From Yamagishiella unicocca (taxonomy: Eukaryota > Chlorophyta > Chlorophyceae > Chlamydomonadales > Volvocaceae): 64,000 nt of DNA. Positions 23,573 to 33,479 of the stretch are shown here, piece by piece. The stretch spans positions 868,001-932,000 of the forward strand of contig BDSL01000017.1 of the NCBI GenBank assembly GCA_003116995.1, given 5' to 3'. The translations under genes and the position numbers were made by a program. Each line of letters opens with the position of its first letter. The first letter of the stretch is position 1. The notes under the pieces are model-generated. The model was not told the DNA's origin and did not search any database. It worked only from the letters and a program-made list of their open reading frames with translations.

Positions 23573-24097
23573 CACAGTGCGTGATTGACACAGTGTAGTC
23601 ACTTACTTAGCTGTAGTCACGGTTCTAAGTGCGTGGGCTGCAGTGTCGAAGTGGATCCGTTATTGTCGTACGAGTGTTGCGATGCGCTGGTGCTAAGGGA
23701 CCGTGTGGTCCCTGTGCCAGGCAGTCCGCGACTGTGTAAGGGCGATACGCGCGCGCACTCGGGCGTGGTTAACCTAGCTGCATGACTGCCACTGCTCGGA
23801 GTGCACGTCAGGGGCTGGTTCGAGAATGAGTCCGAGTTCAGCCTAGCATCCCGGTCCTGCCTCAATGCGCAAGGGCCAGACTTCACGAGAAGTAGCTCAC
23901 TGTATACGTTACACAACTGTGGGTTCGATTCCAGGCAGTCGCGGACTGCCTGGCACAGGGACCACACGGTCCCTTAGCACCAGCGCATCGCAACGCTCGT
24001 ACGGCAATAACGGATCCACTTAGACACTGCAGCCCACGCACTTAGAACCGTGACTACAGCTAAGTGACTACACTGTGTCAATCATGCACTGTGTAGT
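23573..24097. mobile_element. small inverted-repeat element with arms of about 160 bp
   Basis: The left arm (about 23573-23734) and the right arm (about 23938-24097) are reverse complements with few mismatches; shared landmarks are CACTTAGCTGTAGTCACGG, GTGGATCCGTTATTG and GGGACCGTGTGGTCCCTG. The 200-bp centre has no open frame. A sequence identical to a pol III B box (GGTTCGATTCC) lies at 23922-23932 at the inner edge of the right arm. This looks like a non-autonomous inverted-repeat transposon; target-site duplications were not resolved. Confidence 0.7.
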
Positions 24098-24679
24098 CTG
24101 TTGCCTGCATACGAGGATTGCCGTTGCCAGGACTGTGTCGCGACAGCTGCTGCAAATTCATACCGTTAGTCGTGAGGTGGCCCCGGGTGAGGCTAGAATT
24201 GTTATCAGATGAACGTTCGGTGGCCTGGCCACAGCTCGCGATGTGCTGCCTCCTAACGTTGGCGCTGTTGCAGTCACTGGTGCGTTGGTACAGGTTGATA
24301 TGTATGGGTACCCACGGGCGTGTGGCTTTCCTTGCGTACGGGCTGTGCTGATGAAACTGTGTTGAAACATTGCAAATCTTTCACGCCCTACAACGTCAGC
24401 AGTAGTGGCATTGTACGAAATAAATACAGTATGCCTACCGTATCGATATCCACAGGTCGTGCGTGTCAAACGCGACTCGCGTTGCCAGCAAAATTGGCAC
24501 CTGGGCTCCTTTTTCATTGTCCCGCCCTTGGATTGTGATACTATCCGTCAGTTCGTAACCAATTAATACTATCATATGCCGATTTGGGAACTTCTGCAAG
24601 CGGCGCGACAACCAGCGTGAAATGCAGGTCCGTCTTTCCCACTGACTTCTCCTTACAGCAAGCTCGATGTGGCCCTAAA

Positions 24680-27455
24680 TAATAACATTGTTTAAGCAGA
24701 CCATTGTAGCGAGATTTGCCCCATCCGAGACCGTATGAAACTACCGCCGATGCCGACTTTAGACTATGGTACACGGGTCGGACGAACAGCACAGACGGAC
24801 CGGCTGCCCACTTGGCCGAATGCAGAACGGACACCCCTAAAAGGCAAAAATACAAGCGAGCGTCGGAAAGCTGCGCGGAGGATGCTCGTCATGACATTCC
24901 CTGCTAAAAAAAGCCGAGATCGTATGTGGAGAGGGCCGGGACCGTGTAATACGAGCACCCCCCGTATATTCTACCGCCGATGCCGAAAAGTAGTGGCTGG
25001 AGAAACAGCCCAGACGGGCCGCATTTTCGCATGGCCGGCAGCGCAATAAAAGTCCCCAGTACACGAAATAAACAGCGGGGCCTGGGAAGCTGCGCGCAAA
25101 AAGATCGCAAAATGACCGGGAAACAGTAGCCGCGAACGGACGGGATTGCCGCCTGGCAGATGCAAAACAATGGATACCCCTAACAGGCGTTTTTTAGAGC
25201 AGTGGCCCGGACGAGCGCAACTCACAGTGCCCTACACGGCAACACAAGAGGAATAGCAGCATGTCCATGGTACCACATTGGGTTGGCTACAAAAGTATGG
25301 TAGCAGACGGGGGCCGATGAAAGAGAGCGCCAGCTGAGAAAACCGCGTGAATGCGCTACGCTGGTACGCCGCGCGCCTCACGATACAGGCTGGGGACCGG
25401 TATCTAAGGTACCTTACATACCTCGCAACGCAACAAATCAAATGCTTACGTGAACTCAAGCCCGATTTACCCAGGACAAGAAGGGGGGCCATGTCCTGGA
25501 CTCAGCAGAGGCAAGCCGGGCCAAACCCAAGGGGGAAGACCCAGACATCACCGCACCATACGAGATGACAGCGCTAGCAGCCAGCAGACGCCCCGAAAGC
25601 CACCCAAAACACTTGACACCTCACCTCGCCCGCCCAACACAGTGGACCCTGACAAGAAAGACAACCCAAGCACCCCTGGGCACGCCAAGGCCCACCACTG
25701 GAAAAGACGAGCCAGTGCTAGAGGCCCCAGGACCAGATGACAAGTTCGAGCCTGACATATGCAAAACATAGCGCTCCCCAGAAGGATGGCAACCCAGCTA
25801 CAGTACCCCTGGGTACACCGAGGCCAGACAAGTCAAGGACAGCACGTGATTCCATCCTCCACACGACCTTCCATCCACGCATACTAAACCGAAAATAACA
25901 TACACGATCATCTGCTTCACGAAGAAGACGGTTCCCGTCTTTGTGAAGAAATGAAGAAGATGCGGCCTGGGCTTGGATTTCAATTTTTTCCCCCGTACGT
26001 CACTAAACGCGGTGCCCCATCGTGACTGAACCAATTCGCACCAATTCGCTGGGACGAGCACCGCGAATTCGCCAAAGACGGGAACCGTCTTCTTCGTGAA
26101 GCAGATGATCGTGTATATATGTTATTTTCGGTTTTGTATGCGTGGATGGAAAGGCGTGTGGAGGATGGGATTGCGTGCTGTCCGGGACTTGACGACTGGC
26201 CTTGGTGTACCTGCTAAGTTGTCATTCTTGTGGTGAACCCGCGCGCTGTTGTGCATACGATACCGTCAGGCTCCAACTTGTCATCTGGTCCTGGGGCCCC
26301 TAGTGCTGGCTTGACCTCTCCAGAGCAGTAGCATGCAGCGCCACCGGAAATGCCAGCATAGTAGTAACGCCAGCATTATACTCTGCAATTAGTTGCCTAT
26401 GGTTGGGCCGCCAGCACCGGCCCGGTGTCCCCTCGCCTGCACCACTTCTGGAATTGCCCCCTTGCTTGCTCGTGCAATGCGAACATATGTTCGGTATGCC
26501 TGCGGGTCTATCTTGTCGGGGGCGAGCTGTCTTGGGCGTGGCGAGCGAGGTCCCTGTGCCTTTCGGTGCCTTTCGGGGGGTCTGCTCAGGTCTGCTGGTC
26601 TTGCTGTGGTCCCCCCGCTTGGGTTAGGCCCGGCTTGCCTCTCTTAAGTCCAGGACATGGCCCCCCTTCTTGTCCTGGGTAAACCGGGCTTGAGGTCACC
26701 TAAACATTTCATTTGCTGCGTTGTGAGGTATCTTAGGTCCCCAGCCTGTATCGTGAGGCGGCGTACCAGCGTCGCGCATTCGCGCAGTTTTCTCAGCTGG
26801 CGCTGTCTCGCATGGCCCCCCGTCTGCTACCATACTTTTACAGCCAACCCAATTTGGTACCATGGACATGCTGCTATTCATCTTGCGTTGTAGGGCACTG
26901 TGAGTTGCGCTCGTGTGGCCCACCTGCTCTAAAGATTAGAACGCCCCTTTGAGGGATCCTTTGATAAGCATCTGTCAGGTGGCAATCCTGTCCGTTCGCG
27001 GCTGCTATTTCCCGGTGCATTTGCGATCTTTTTGCGCGCAGCTTCCCAGCCCCCGCTGTAAATTTTGTGTACTGGGAAGTTCAATTGTGCTCCCGGCCGA
27101 GGGGAAATGCGGCCGTTTCCAGCTGTTTGTCCGGCCACTACTTTTCGGCATCGGCGGTAGAATGTACGGGCTCGGTGCGCGTATTGTACGGTCCCGACCC
27201 ATTGCACATACGATCTCGGCATTTTTAGGCAGGGATTGGCATGACGAGCATCCTCCGCGCGGCTTCCCGACGCTCGCTTGTATTTTTGCCTATTAGGGGT
27301 ATCCGTTCTTCATTCTGCCATGTGGCAGCGCGGCCCTTCTGTGCTGTTGTTCCGACGAATGTACGAACCCTAAAGTCGGCATCGGCGGTAGTTCTATACA
27401 GACTCGGATGGGGAAAATCTCGCTACAATGGTCTGCTTAAATATTACCACATGTG
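24680..27455. mobile_element. 2.8-kb fold-back (long inverted repeat) element
   Basis: The two halves are imperfect reverse complements of each other about a centre near 26010. The outer arms (about 24680-25510 and 26640-27455) share the ends TTTAAGCAGACC and CATTGTAGCGAGATT and the motif GGCATCGGCGGTAG; inner arms are about 25720-25975 and 26035-26310, and the centre is a hairpin built from AAGACGGTTCCCGTCTT. Each arm also contains internal repeats, since the CGGCATCGGCGGTAG block occurs twice per arm. No transposase frame is present. An imperfect flanking match (GGCCCTAAAT at 24671, GGCCCTTAAT at 27460) could be a target duplication. Confidence 0.78.
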
Positions 27456-27928
27456 AACTGGCCCTTAATGAAGGTTTTGATGAGGATTACAGGGCTTTTA
27501 GTGAGGTTTAGTGCGAAGTTGTGTGTTGTAGGCTAAAGTCCAACTGTTGGGGGCAGTCAGGACTACCAAAGTCCAGAACGTGATACAACATTGTGGAATT
27601 ACCGCAAATCCCCCCTGCGCGAATTTACCCCATTCGCGCGGGCCCAAACCCTTGCAATAGGCGACTCGTTACCTATCTAACAGCAGGTTTGGCTGATGGG
27701 CGAAGCTTGCATGGGGCCGGAGAACTTCCCTTTCCTCGATACAGCAGCAACTGGGGTGAGCATGGGAGCTATTAGTAGGTGTCTGTTACCCAAACACGAC
27801 CACAGCAACAAACGATTGAGACCTTACATGACGCCCCCTGACGCCCGGCCCTGCTGCCTTCATCTCCCCCCCCCTCCGCACCTCATCCCGCGCCAGCCCG
27901 TTCCCCCCTCCACAACCCCCCCCCCGCC

Positions 27929-28909
27929 TTCCTCCGCACGACCATCTCCACCCTCGTCGCCGCCGCCGTCTCCCACACCTTCGCCGACCAGCCCCAGCCC
28001 GTCTGGCCCTTCATCGTCGTCGCCACCACCCTCAACCCCCGTCAACCGGACAGGAAACCTCACCACCGGGTCACCTTCACCCTCACTCCGCCCCAGCACC
28101 TCTACCAACGTGTCGGAGATACCATTACCGGTACCCGTGTCGTCTCCCTCCGCGACTTCGACACCCTCTTCGACACCCTCCTCGCCTCCACCTTCATCCG
28201 CTTCGGACCCGCCCTCGTCTAGCAGACTTGCGGTATCCCCATGGGCATCTCCGCCGCCCCCTTCATCGCCAACCTCTTCCTCGCCTGGTTCGAATACACC
28301 TTTCTCTGCCAAAGCCTCCGGCCCGACCTCGCGCCCGCCGCCCGCACCGCCCTCGCCGCCTTCGCCTTCTCCCTCCGCTTCCTCGACGACCTCCTCTCCC
28401 TCCAAAACCCCCACCTCGCCGCTCTCCTGTACACCAAGGCCACCTATCTGGGCCTCCACGGCATCTACCCTCCGGCCCTGCGCGTCGAGCCCCAACTCCA
28501 CGCCCACTTCCACCACAACGAAATGCCCTTCCTGGACCTTCTCCTCGTTCCCATCCCCGCCGCCGCCTCGTGCCGCCTCCTCACCCGACTCTACGACAAA
28601 CGCGTCCAGCCCGCCTTCGCCCAAGTCCGACTCACCCGATTCATCCCCGTCCACTCCAACGTCAATGAATCCTCCAAGCGCAACATCTTCACCAGCCAGT
28701 TCCACCGCCTCCGCCGTGTCATCACCGACCCCCATATTTTCTGCCTCGAAATCGCCCTGGTCCTCAAAGCCCTCGTCACCCAAGGCCACTCCCAACGCCG
28801 GCTGCTCACCACCCTCCGCGCCCTCGTCGCCGCCTCCCCCTTCCTCTACCACCACGCACGCCGCGCGGGCGCCGTCGACCTCCTGGCCGACATCCACCGC
28901 CACCTATGA
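27929..28909 (+). pseudogene. broken reverse transcriptase, possibly Penelope-like
   Basis: One frame from 27929 to 28909 carries reverse-transcriptase landmarks in order: TCGIPMGISAAPFIANLF, then FSLRFLDDLLSL with the catalytic Asp pair, then MPFLDLLLV, LYDKR, and SNVNESSKRNIFTSQFHR. The frame is interrupted by TAG at 28220-28222, just before the GIPMG block. Upstream it fades into a C-rich tract, so the N-terminus is missing or frameshifted. The motif order resembles RTs of Penelope-like elements and relatives, and a 42-bp direct repeat flanks the region (27873-27914 and 29502-29543), as partial tandem copies of such elements often show. Family assignment is tentative; the RT identity is firm. 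No endonuclease is recognisable. Confidence 0.78.
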
Positions 28910-29279
28910 CCCCACCCGCCCTCGCCCCAGCCACCCCTCCTCCCCCCTGGCGCCCCCCCACCCCCTCGGCCGCCCCGTCGCGCCCTCGCTCCGCCGGCTC
29001 CGCTCTACCTGACCGCCGCTGCGCCCGCCAGCGGCGGGGCCCACACCTCGTCGGGCCAGCCAGCAGCCCCAGACCTCCGTGCCAGCCCCGGCGTCCAGCA
29101 GCCACAGCAGCCGCAGCACCCAGCCCCGGCGTCCAGCAGCCATAGCAGCCGCAGCACCCAACCCCGGCGTCCAGCAGACTCAGCAGCTACAGCACCCAGC
29201 CCCGGCGCCCAGCAGCCGTCCCGGCGGCCCGCGGCCGCCGCCATCGCCCCCGCCAAACCCCCACTTGTAATACGCCGCC

Positions 29280-29500
29280 GGCCTCCCTCCGCGCCTGCCC
29301 CCTCCGCGCCTGCCCCCTCCGCCCCTGCCCCTCCGCCCCCCTCCGCCCCCTGCCCCCTCCGCCCCCTGCCCCCTCCGCCCCTGCCCCCTCCGCCCTGCCC
29401 CCTGCCCCCTCCGCGCCTGCCCCCTCCGCCCCCTGCCCCCTCCGCCCCCTGCCCCCTCCGCCCCCTGCCCCCTCCGCGCCTGCCCCCTCCGCGCCCCCCC
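29280..29500. repeat. C-rich minisatellite
   Basis: A tract of irregular units built from CCCCTCCGCC, CCTGCC and CGCGCCTGCC. One strand is almost pure pyrimidine with no TA step. It ends against the right copy of the 42-bp direct repeat that flanks the reverse-transcriptase relic. Confidence 0.85.
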
Positions 29501-29859
29501 GCCTCCGCACCTCATCCCGCGCCAGCCCCTCCCCCCCCTCCACGCCCCCACCCCCCAGCCGCGACCGAAATACTCCTAGGAAACTGTTCCCGCCGCCTCG
29601 CTCTCCGCTCTCCCCCCGCCTCTCCGCCCACCCGCGCACCCGCCATTCGCACACTGTCTCCTCCCACAGCCCCCCTCTCCCCCTCCCCGCCTGGACCGCC
29701 CCTCTCCCCCGCGTCCCTCGCCGCCGGCGTCGCACTGTGGCGGCGCCGTCCTCGCTGTGGCAGTGCTGTGGGGATCCAACCAGCCCGGACCGCGCACTGC
29801 CTCCCCACCCCCCCGTCTCCCGTCTGCTCGCCTGCTGGCCTTGCCCGCGCCCCCTGCCC

Positions 29860-30620
29860 CGCATCTTCACGCCCCATGCTTTCTCACTGACTTCCTCCGT
29901 CGTGCAGGCCGCCGTACACCGCCGTACATGACCGCGTCGTACCCGTCTACCCGACCTCCCCTTCCCTGCCTCCGCCTCTTTCGCCGCGCCGCTATGGCCT
30001 CCTCGTTGTTTTGACCCCTGTCCACCCGCTCCGCACTTGGATGTTGTTTGTAACGCCTCCTGGTGCCCCCTGCCAGCATGCTTCGCGTCGACCGCCTTCC
30101 CCACCCGCTCTGGGCCGTGGCCAGATGAGTTCTGCCGCTGGGTTGGGCCCCTGATTTGGTGTTTTCTGCTTGTCGTTGCACTCTTGTCTGCGGGCGTCGG
30201 GACCTGCGTCTAGGCTTTCGCGTCCCCCATGGCGGCGCGGTGCGGCTTCGGCCTCCTACCATGGACGACAGCGGACCTTATCTGGTAATGAACGGCGTCC
30301 GCACGGCGTCCGCAACCATCTGGTCGGTATTCGGGCGGGTCGGGACCGGGACCGGAACGCGCTGTCCGCTCTCCCATAGCTCACCAACTCCCCCAGTTCT
30401 CCTGCTAGCGCCCAAAACCGGTTCTGCGCAAACGTTTCCGTGCGTCGCGCGGGGTCCTCGCTTCTTGTCGTCTCGCCGTAGCCGCTTTAGCTTAGCCGCC
30501 AGAGGTCATATTACGACCTTCGGCTATAGTATCCCCAACCCAGTTCTCCAGCATGCATCTCAAAACGTCTGTTCTAAACGGTTTTTCCGGGCATCCACGG
30601 GTCTCCCTCGAAACCCCCCC
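29860..30620. repeat. diverged solitary copy of the array intron repeat
   Basis: The order of motifs (GCCGCCGTACAC, the CTTTCGCCGCGCCG block, a CATGCTTCGCG block, TGGCCAGATGAGTT, then CCCATGGCGGCGC...GCGGCTTCGGC) follows that of the intron repeat at 7100-7560 but with many differences. It lies next to copy B of the segmental duplication and has no ankyrin exon. This shows that the repeat family exists outside the ankyrin gene. Confidence 0.6.
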
Positions 30621-31218
30621 GCTCCCTAACACCCAGCCATCGAACCCCGCATCCCACCGCACCTGCTCGTGACCTGCTGCTGCCCTCCCCGTGGTCACAT
30701 GGGTACGCCAGCTCTTGTTCGACACGTAGGAAAGCCCGACGAATTCGTCGACGTGGACTTCCTTGTCGTCTCACCTGACCTAGCGGGCTGATGCTGGTCT
30801 GGGCCGCCAGCTGCTGCTGTATGCGATCATGCGTGACACGGACTCGCGGCAGCCCCTTGTTCCTGGGGCCTGCTACGTGTGGCACGTCTCTGAGCTGCGC
30901 CGGCACCCCTGCGTCACCCTGCCGGGTGTGCCGGGGCACTGCGGCCTGGCGGCCAGGGTGCGGCCCCCGGGATTTGCTCGACCCGCAGCTGCCACCGGCG
31001 GTGCAGAAAGCTTACTTGAGACGCAGTGCCCGTTGGCGCTGAAGCCATGGGCGCTTGAGGCTGGCAATTGGATGCATTAGGTGCACTTACGTGATTGAAA
31101 GGATCATCACCGTACGTCTGAGCGCTACCGTACGCTGATGGACATACGTGCCCCAGCATGTCCAGGACGCAGAGATGGATGCTGCTGCATCCCGAAAAGT
31201 CGTTGAAGCCACGGCCCC

Positions 31219-31732
31219 AGTGTTTTTTTTTCGTTTTAGGGGGGTCTCGATTTATTCCATCTTAAGTAATAAAATTTCAGGGGTGTCTGATATTTGTTCC
31301 ATATTTGTTCCATAGCGTGCGGCGCTGGGGGGGCCTCCGCCCCCCCCAGACCCCCCCCGATAAGTCACAAGTCCTTTCACAGACCCAGAGCCACGTACAG
31401 TTGGTGTGTTTCTTAGTGTCATTTGTTAGGGCAAACCGCAGCACAGTAGCGCTGGGTCTCTACCCGTTCATCATGTACCGCCCCCTGCTGCTGCTGGCCA
31501 GCCACTTCCGCAGTGCGTCACCAAACGGGAATGTGTGCAGGTCGAACAAGTCCTGCGTGAACATGCGCACGCACAGCGCCAGGTGCTCGTCCAGGCGGTT
31601 GCGTGTGGGGTCCTGCACGTGTGGCTGAAGTAATAAAAATGTACGGGTCGGCCTCGATCTGTTCCATTTTTTCCAAGCCCCAAACCCCAATTTATTCCTT
31701 TTAAGTAATATATTGCTTAAAAAAAAACACTG
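31219..31732. mobile_element. 514-bp TIR element with 9-bp target duplication
   Basis: The element starts AGTGTTTTTTTT and ends AAAAAAAAACACTG, giving short terminal inverted repeats. It is flanked by CACGGCCCC at 31210-31218 and 31733-31741. The paralogous copy A at about 1528 has a single CACGGCCCC and no insert, which is a natural empty site. Near both ends are direct subterminal repeats (TTTATTCC...TTAAGTAATA). The middle carries a minus-strand frame ending in LHTFPFGDALRKW that may be a leftover of a transposase or a captured exon. A 9-bp duplication suits Mutator-like elements; the superfamily is inference. Confidence 0.85.
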
Positions 31733-32369
31733 CACGGCCCCTTGTTGTTCCGTGGCGCTCCATTTACCGATTGGGACATGCATGGCTGAATTCGCATTGT
31801 GTCCAAGAACCTTGACCCGATGGCCAACTCAGTGTTGGGAGACGGGTTAGGCGTTAATCTGGCATCAACTTCCTGCCTTGGATCCAAGTGTGGATGCAAC
31901 ACACTCTTCGTTCAGGGTTAAGGAACATCGCTTAGCTTTGGCATATGGAATACGTGTGGTCTGCCTGTATTATAGCAGCCACAGACTTTCCAGAAGTAGT
32001 GACTGTATGTTACAATGGGCCCAGATGGGCCCCAGACCAGTAAGGTAGAGCCATTGGGCGCATCGCCTGACGCTGAAAAGAAGAAGCAAACTTCAATCGA
32101 CAGAGGTACGAACAAGGGCCCAGAGGACGAACAGCGGCACCAAGCAACCACTCAGGGTAAAGTAGCCCCAATGGCCCCCTATCGTCAGCAGTACACCAAC
32201 TGCAGCCCAAGCAGCCCCCAGCCAGAGCAGCCAGCACAGCGCCTCAACAAGTCGAGCTGGAGCCCCCCACCTGAGACTCAAGAAGACGCCCACCCAGAAC
32301 GGGCCAGCACCCAGCCCGAAAGGAGGAGGAGGAAAAAGGGAGCTTCCGCAGGAGCCAGCCAGCCAGGAC

Positions 32370-33064
32370 CTAATCCGACCCCTCAGGACTGGGCGCCGGG
32401 TCAACACACACTAGTTGGCCCTGAAGAACCCGCAGCAGAGGGTGGTGGGGACCAACTCCTCCCCACCCCTTGCTCGGGAAAAAAATGGTGTCCGACGACC
32501 ATGCGCCAACTATCCTGTCCCGTTGCGTAAAACGGTTTTTATACAACCCCTTGCTCGGGACCCCCAGCGCCGTGAAGGCCAGCAGACGCGACCAGAAGTC
32601 CACTACCCCATGCCGAATCGCACAATCCCGCAAAACCACCCCAGGGCACACACACTCGATGCCTTTACAGGAGCCGCCACATGCCGCCGCTCAGCCTCCA
32701 TCGCGCTGACAGCCGCTAGCACCACGGCAGCGCAGCGGCCACCGCTCCCGCCCCCCCGCGCCTCTGGAACAAACAGATCACGCTCGGCCGCGCGAATCGC
32801 CACCGTTTCCCATAGTTGCATGAGGGCGGCCACTCGCACCGATATACTCCAAATCGAAATAGGCGGCAACCCCGCCAACCGCCAGCCAAGGCGCGCACCC
32901 AACAACACCCCCACGGCAGGGTGGTCGGGTGGATCAACACCCGCCGGTGCCGCCCTGCCCGCCACCGCTGCCCGCCACCGCCATCCGCCAAGGAGAGGGG
33001 ACGTCCAACCACAGGCCGCATCACACCATGATGGCTTCAGAGACCTCATGCACCTCATGCACAC
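32370..33064 (-). pseudogene. probable LINE ORF2 C-terminal relic (copy B)
   Basis: Counterpart of the relic at 2237-2764, sharing the SIWSISVRVAALMQLWE and VLRDCAIRH stretches. It keeps about 71 nt that copy A lacks (encoding AAVVLAAVSAMEAERRH) but is out of frame beyond it, and a 67-bp insertion at 32480 also interrupts it. The two damaged copies together suggest an ancestor with the extra segment present. Confidence 0.4.
32480..32546. mobile_element. 67-bp insertion with 14-bp target duplication
   Basis: CCCCTTGCTCGGGA is present on both sides (32466-32479 and 32547-32560), while copy A has one such site (with one mismatch) near 2330 and no insert. The insert contains TGTCCGACGACCATGCGCC followed by AACTATCCTGTCCCGT. 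The same core recurs at about 48345-48393 and, slightly diverged, at 53090-53137, so it belongs to a dispersed short repeat family. Confidence 0.8.
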
Positions 33065-33479
33065 CCATCATCACATCATGACACAGGAAAATAACCGCCA
33101 GGAAGTGCATGGAAGCGCACGCATCACGAGAAAGGATAGCGGATCTGGCTGCAAGCTATTTGGTAAAGGCGGATAAAACCTAGAAGAGTGGATAATTGTA
33201 TAAACTCAGTACGTCAGTAGCATGATTCCTTCTGAACAGGTATGTAAAAGCCACTTCGGCTTGGCAGATACTCCCTGACTCGACCTGCACACGCCACCCC
33301 GGCCATCTCGGCCAGGTCCCACGCTGCTGTTGCCCTGCCACGAGCCTCTCGCCTGCTGTAGATGGCACGGCCGCCCACCGACAGTGCCAGCAGCACCAGC
33401 TGTCCAGGAGTACACACAGACTGTGCGCGATGCAGTTTACGCGGCCACACACCGTCGCACAGTGGCTGCCTTGCCGCTA

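Noticed and set aside
23881..23945. possible tRNA gene with GGTTCGATTCC
   Set aside because: The distance to the A-box-like sequence is about 29 bases instead of about 44, and no acceptor or anticodon stem pairs.
27860..28903. 347-codon Gly/Glu-rich minus-strand frame
   Set aside because: It is the antisense shadow of the same C-rich RT region, with monotonous Gly, Glu and Val content.
27696..29012. 438-codon Pro/Ser-rich plus-strand frame
   Set aside because: It overlaps the reverse-transcriptase relic in a different frame; its composition is what C-rich DNA gives in any frame and it has no motif.
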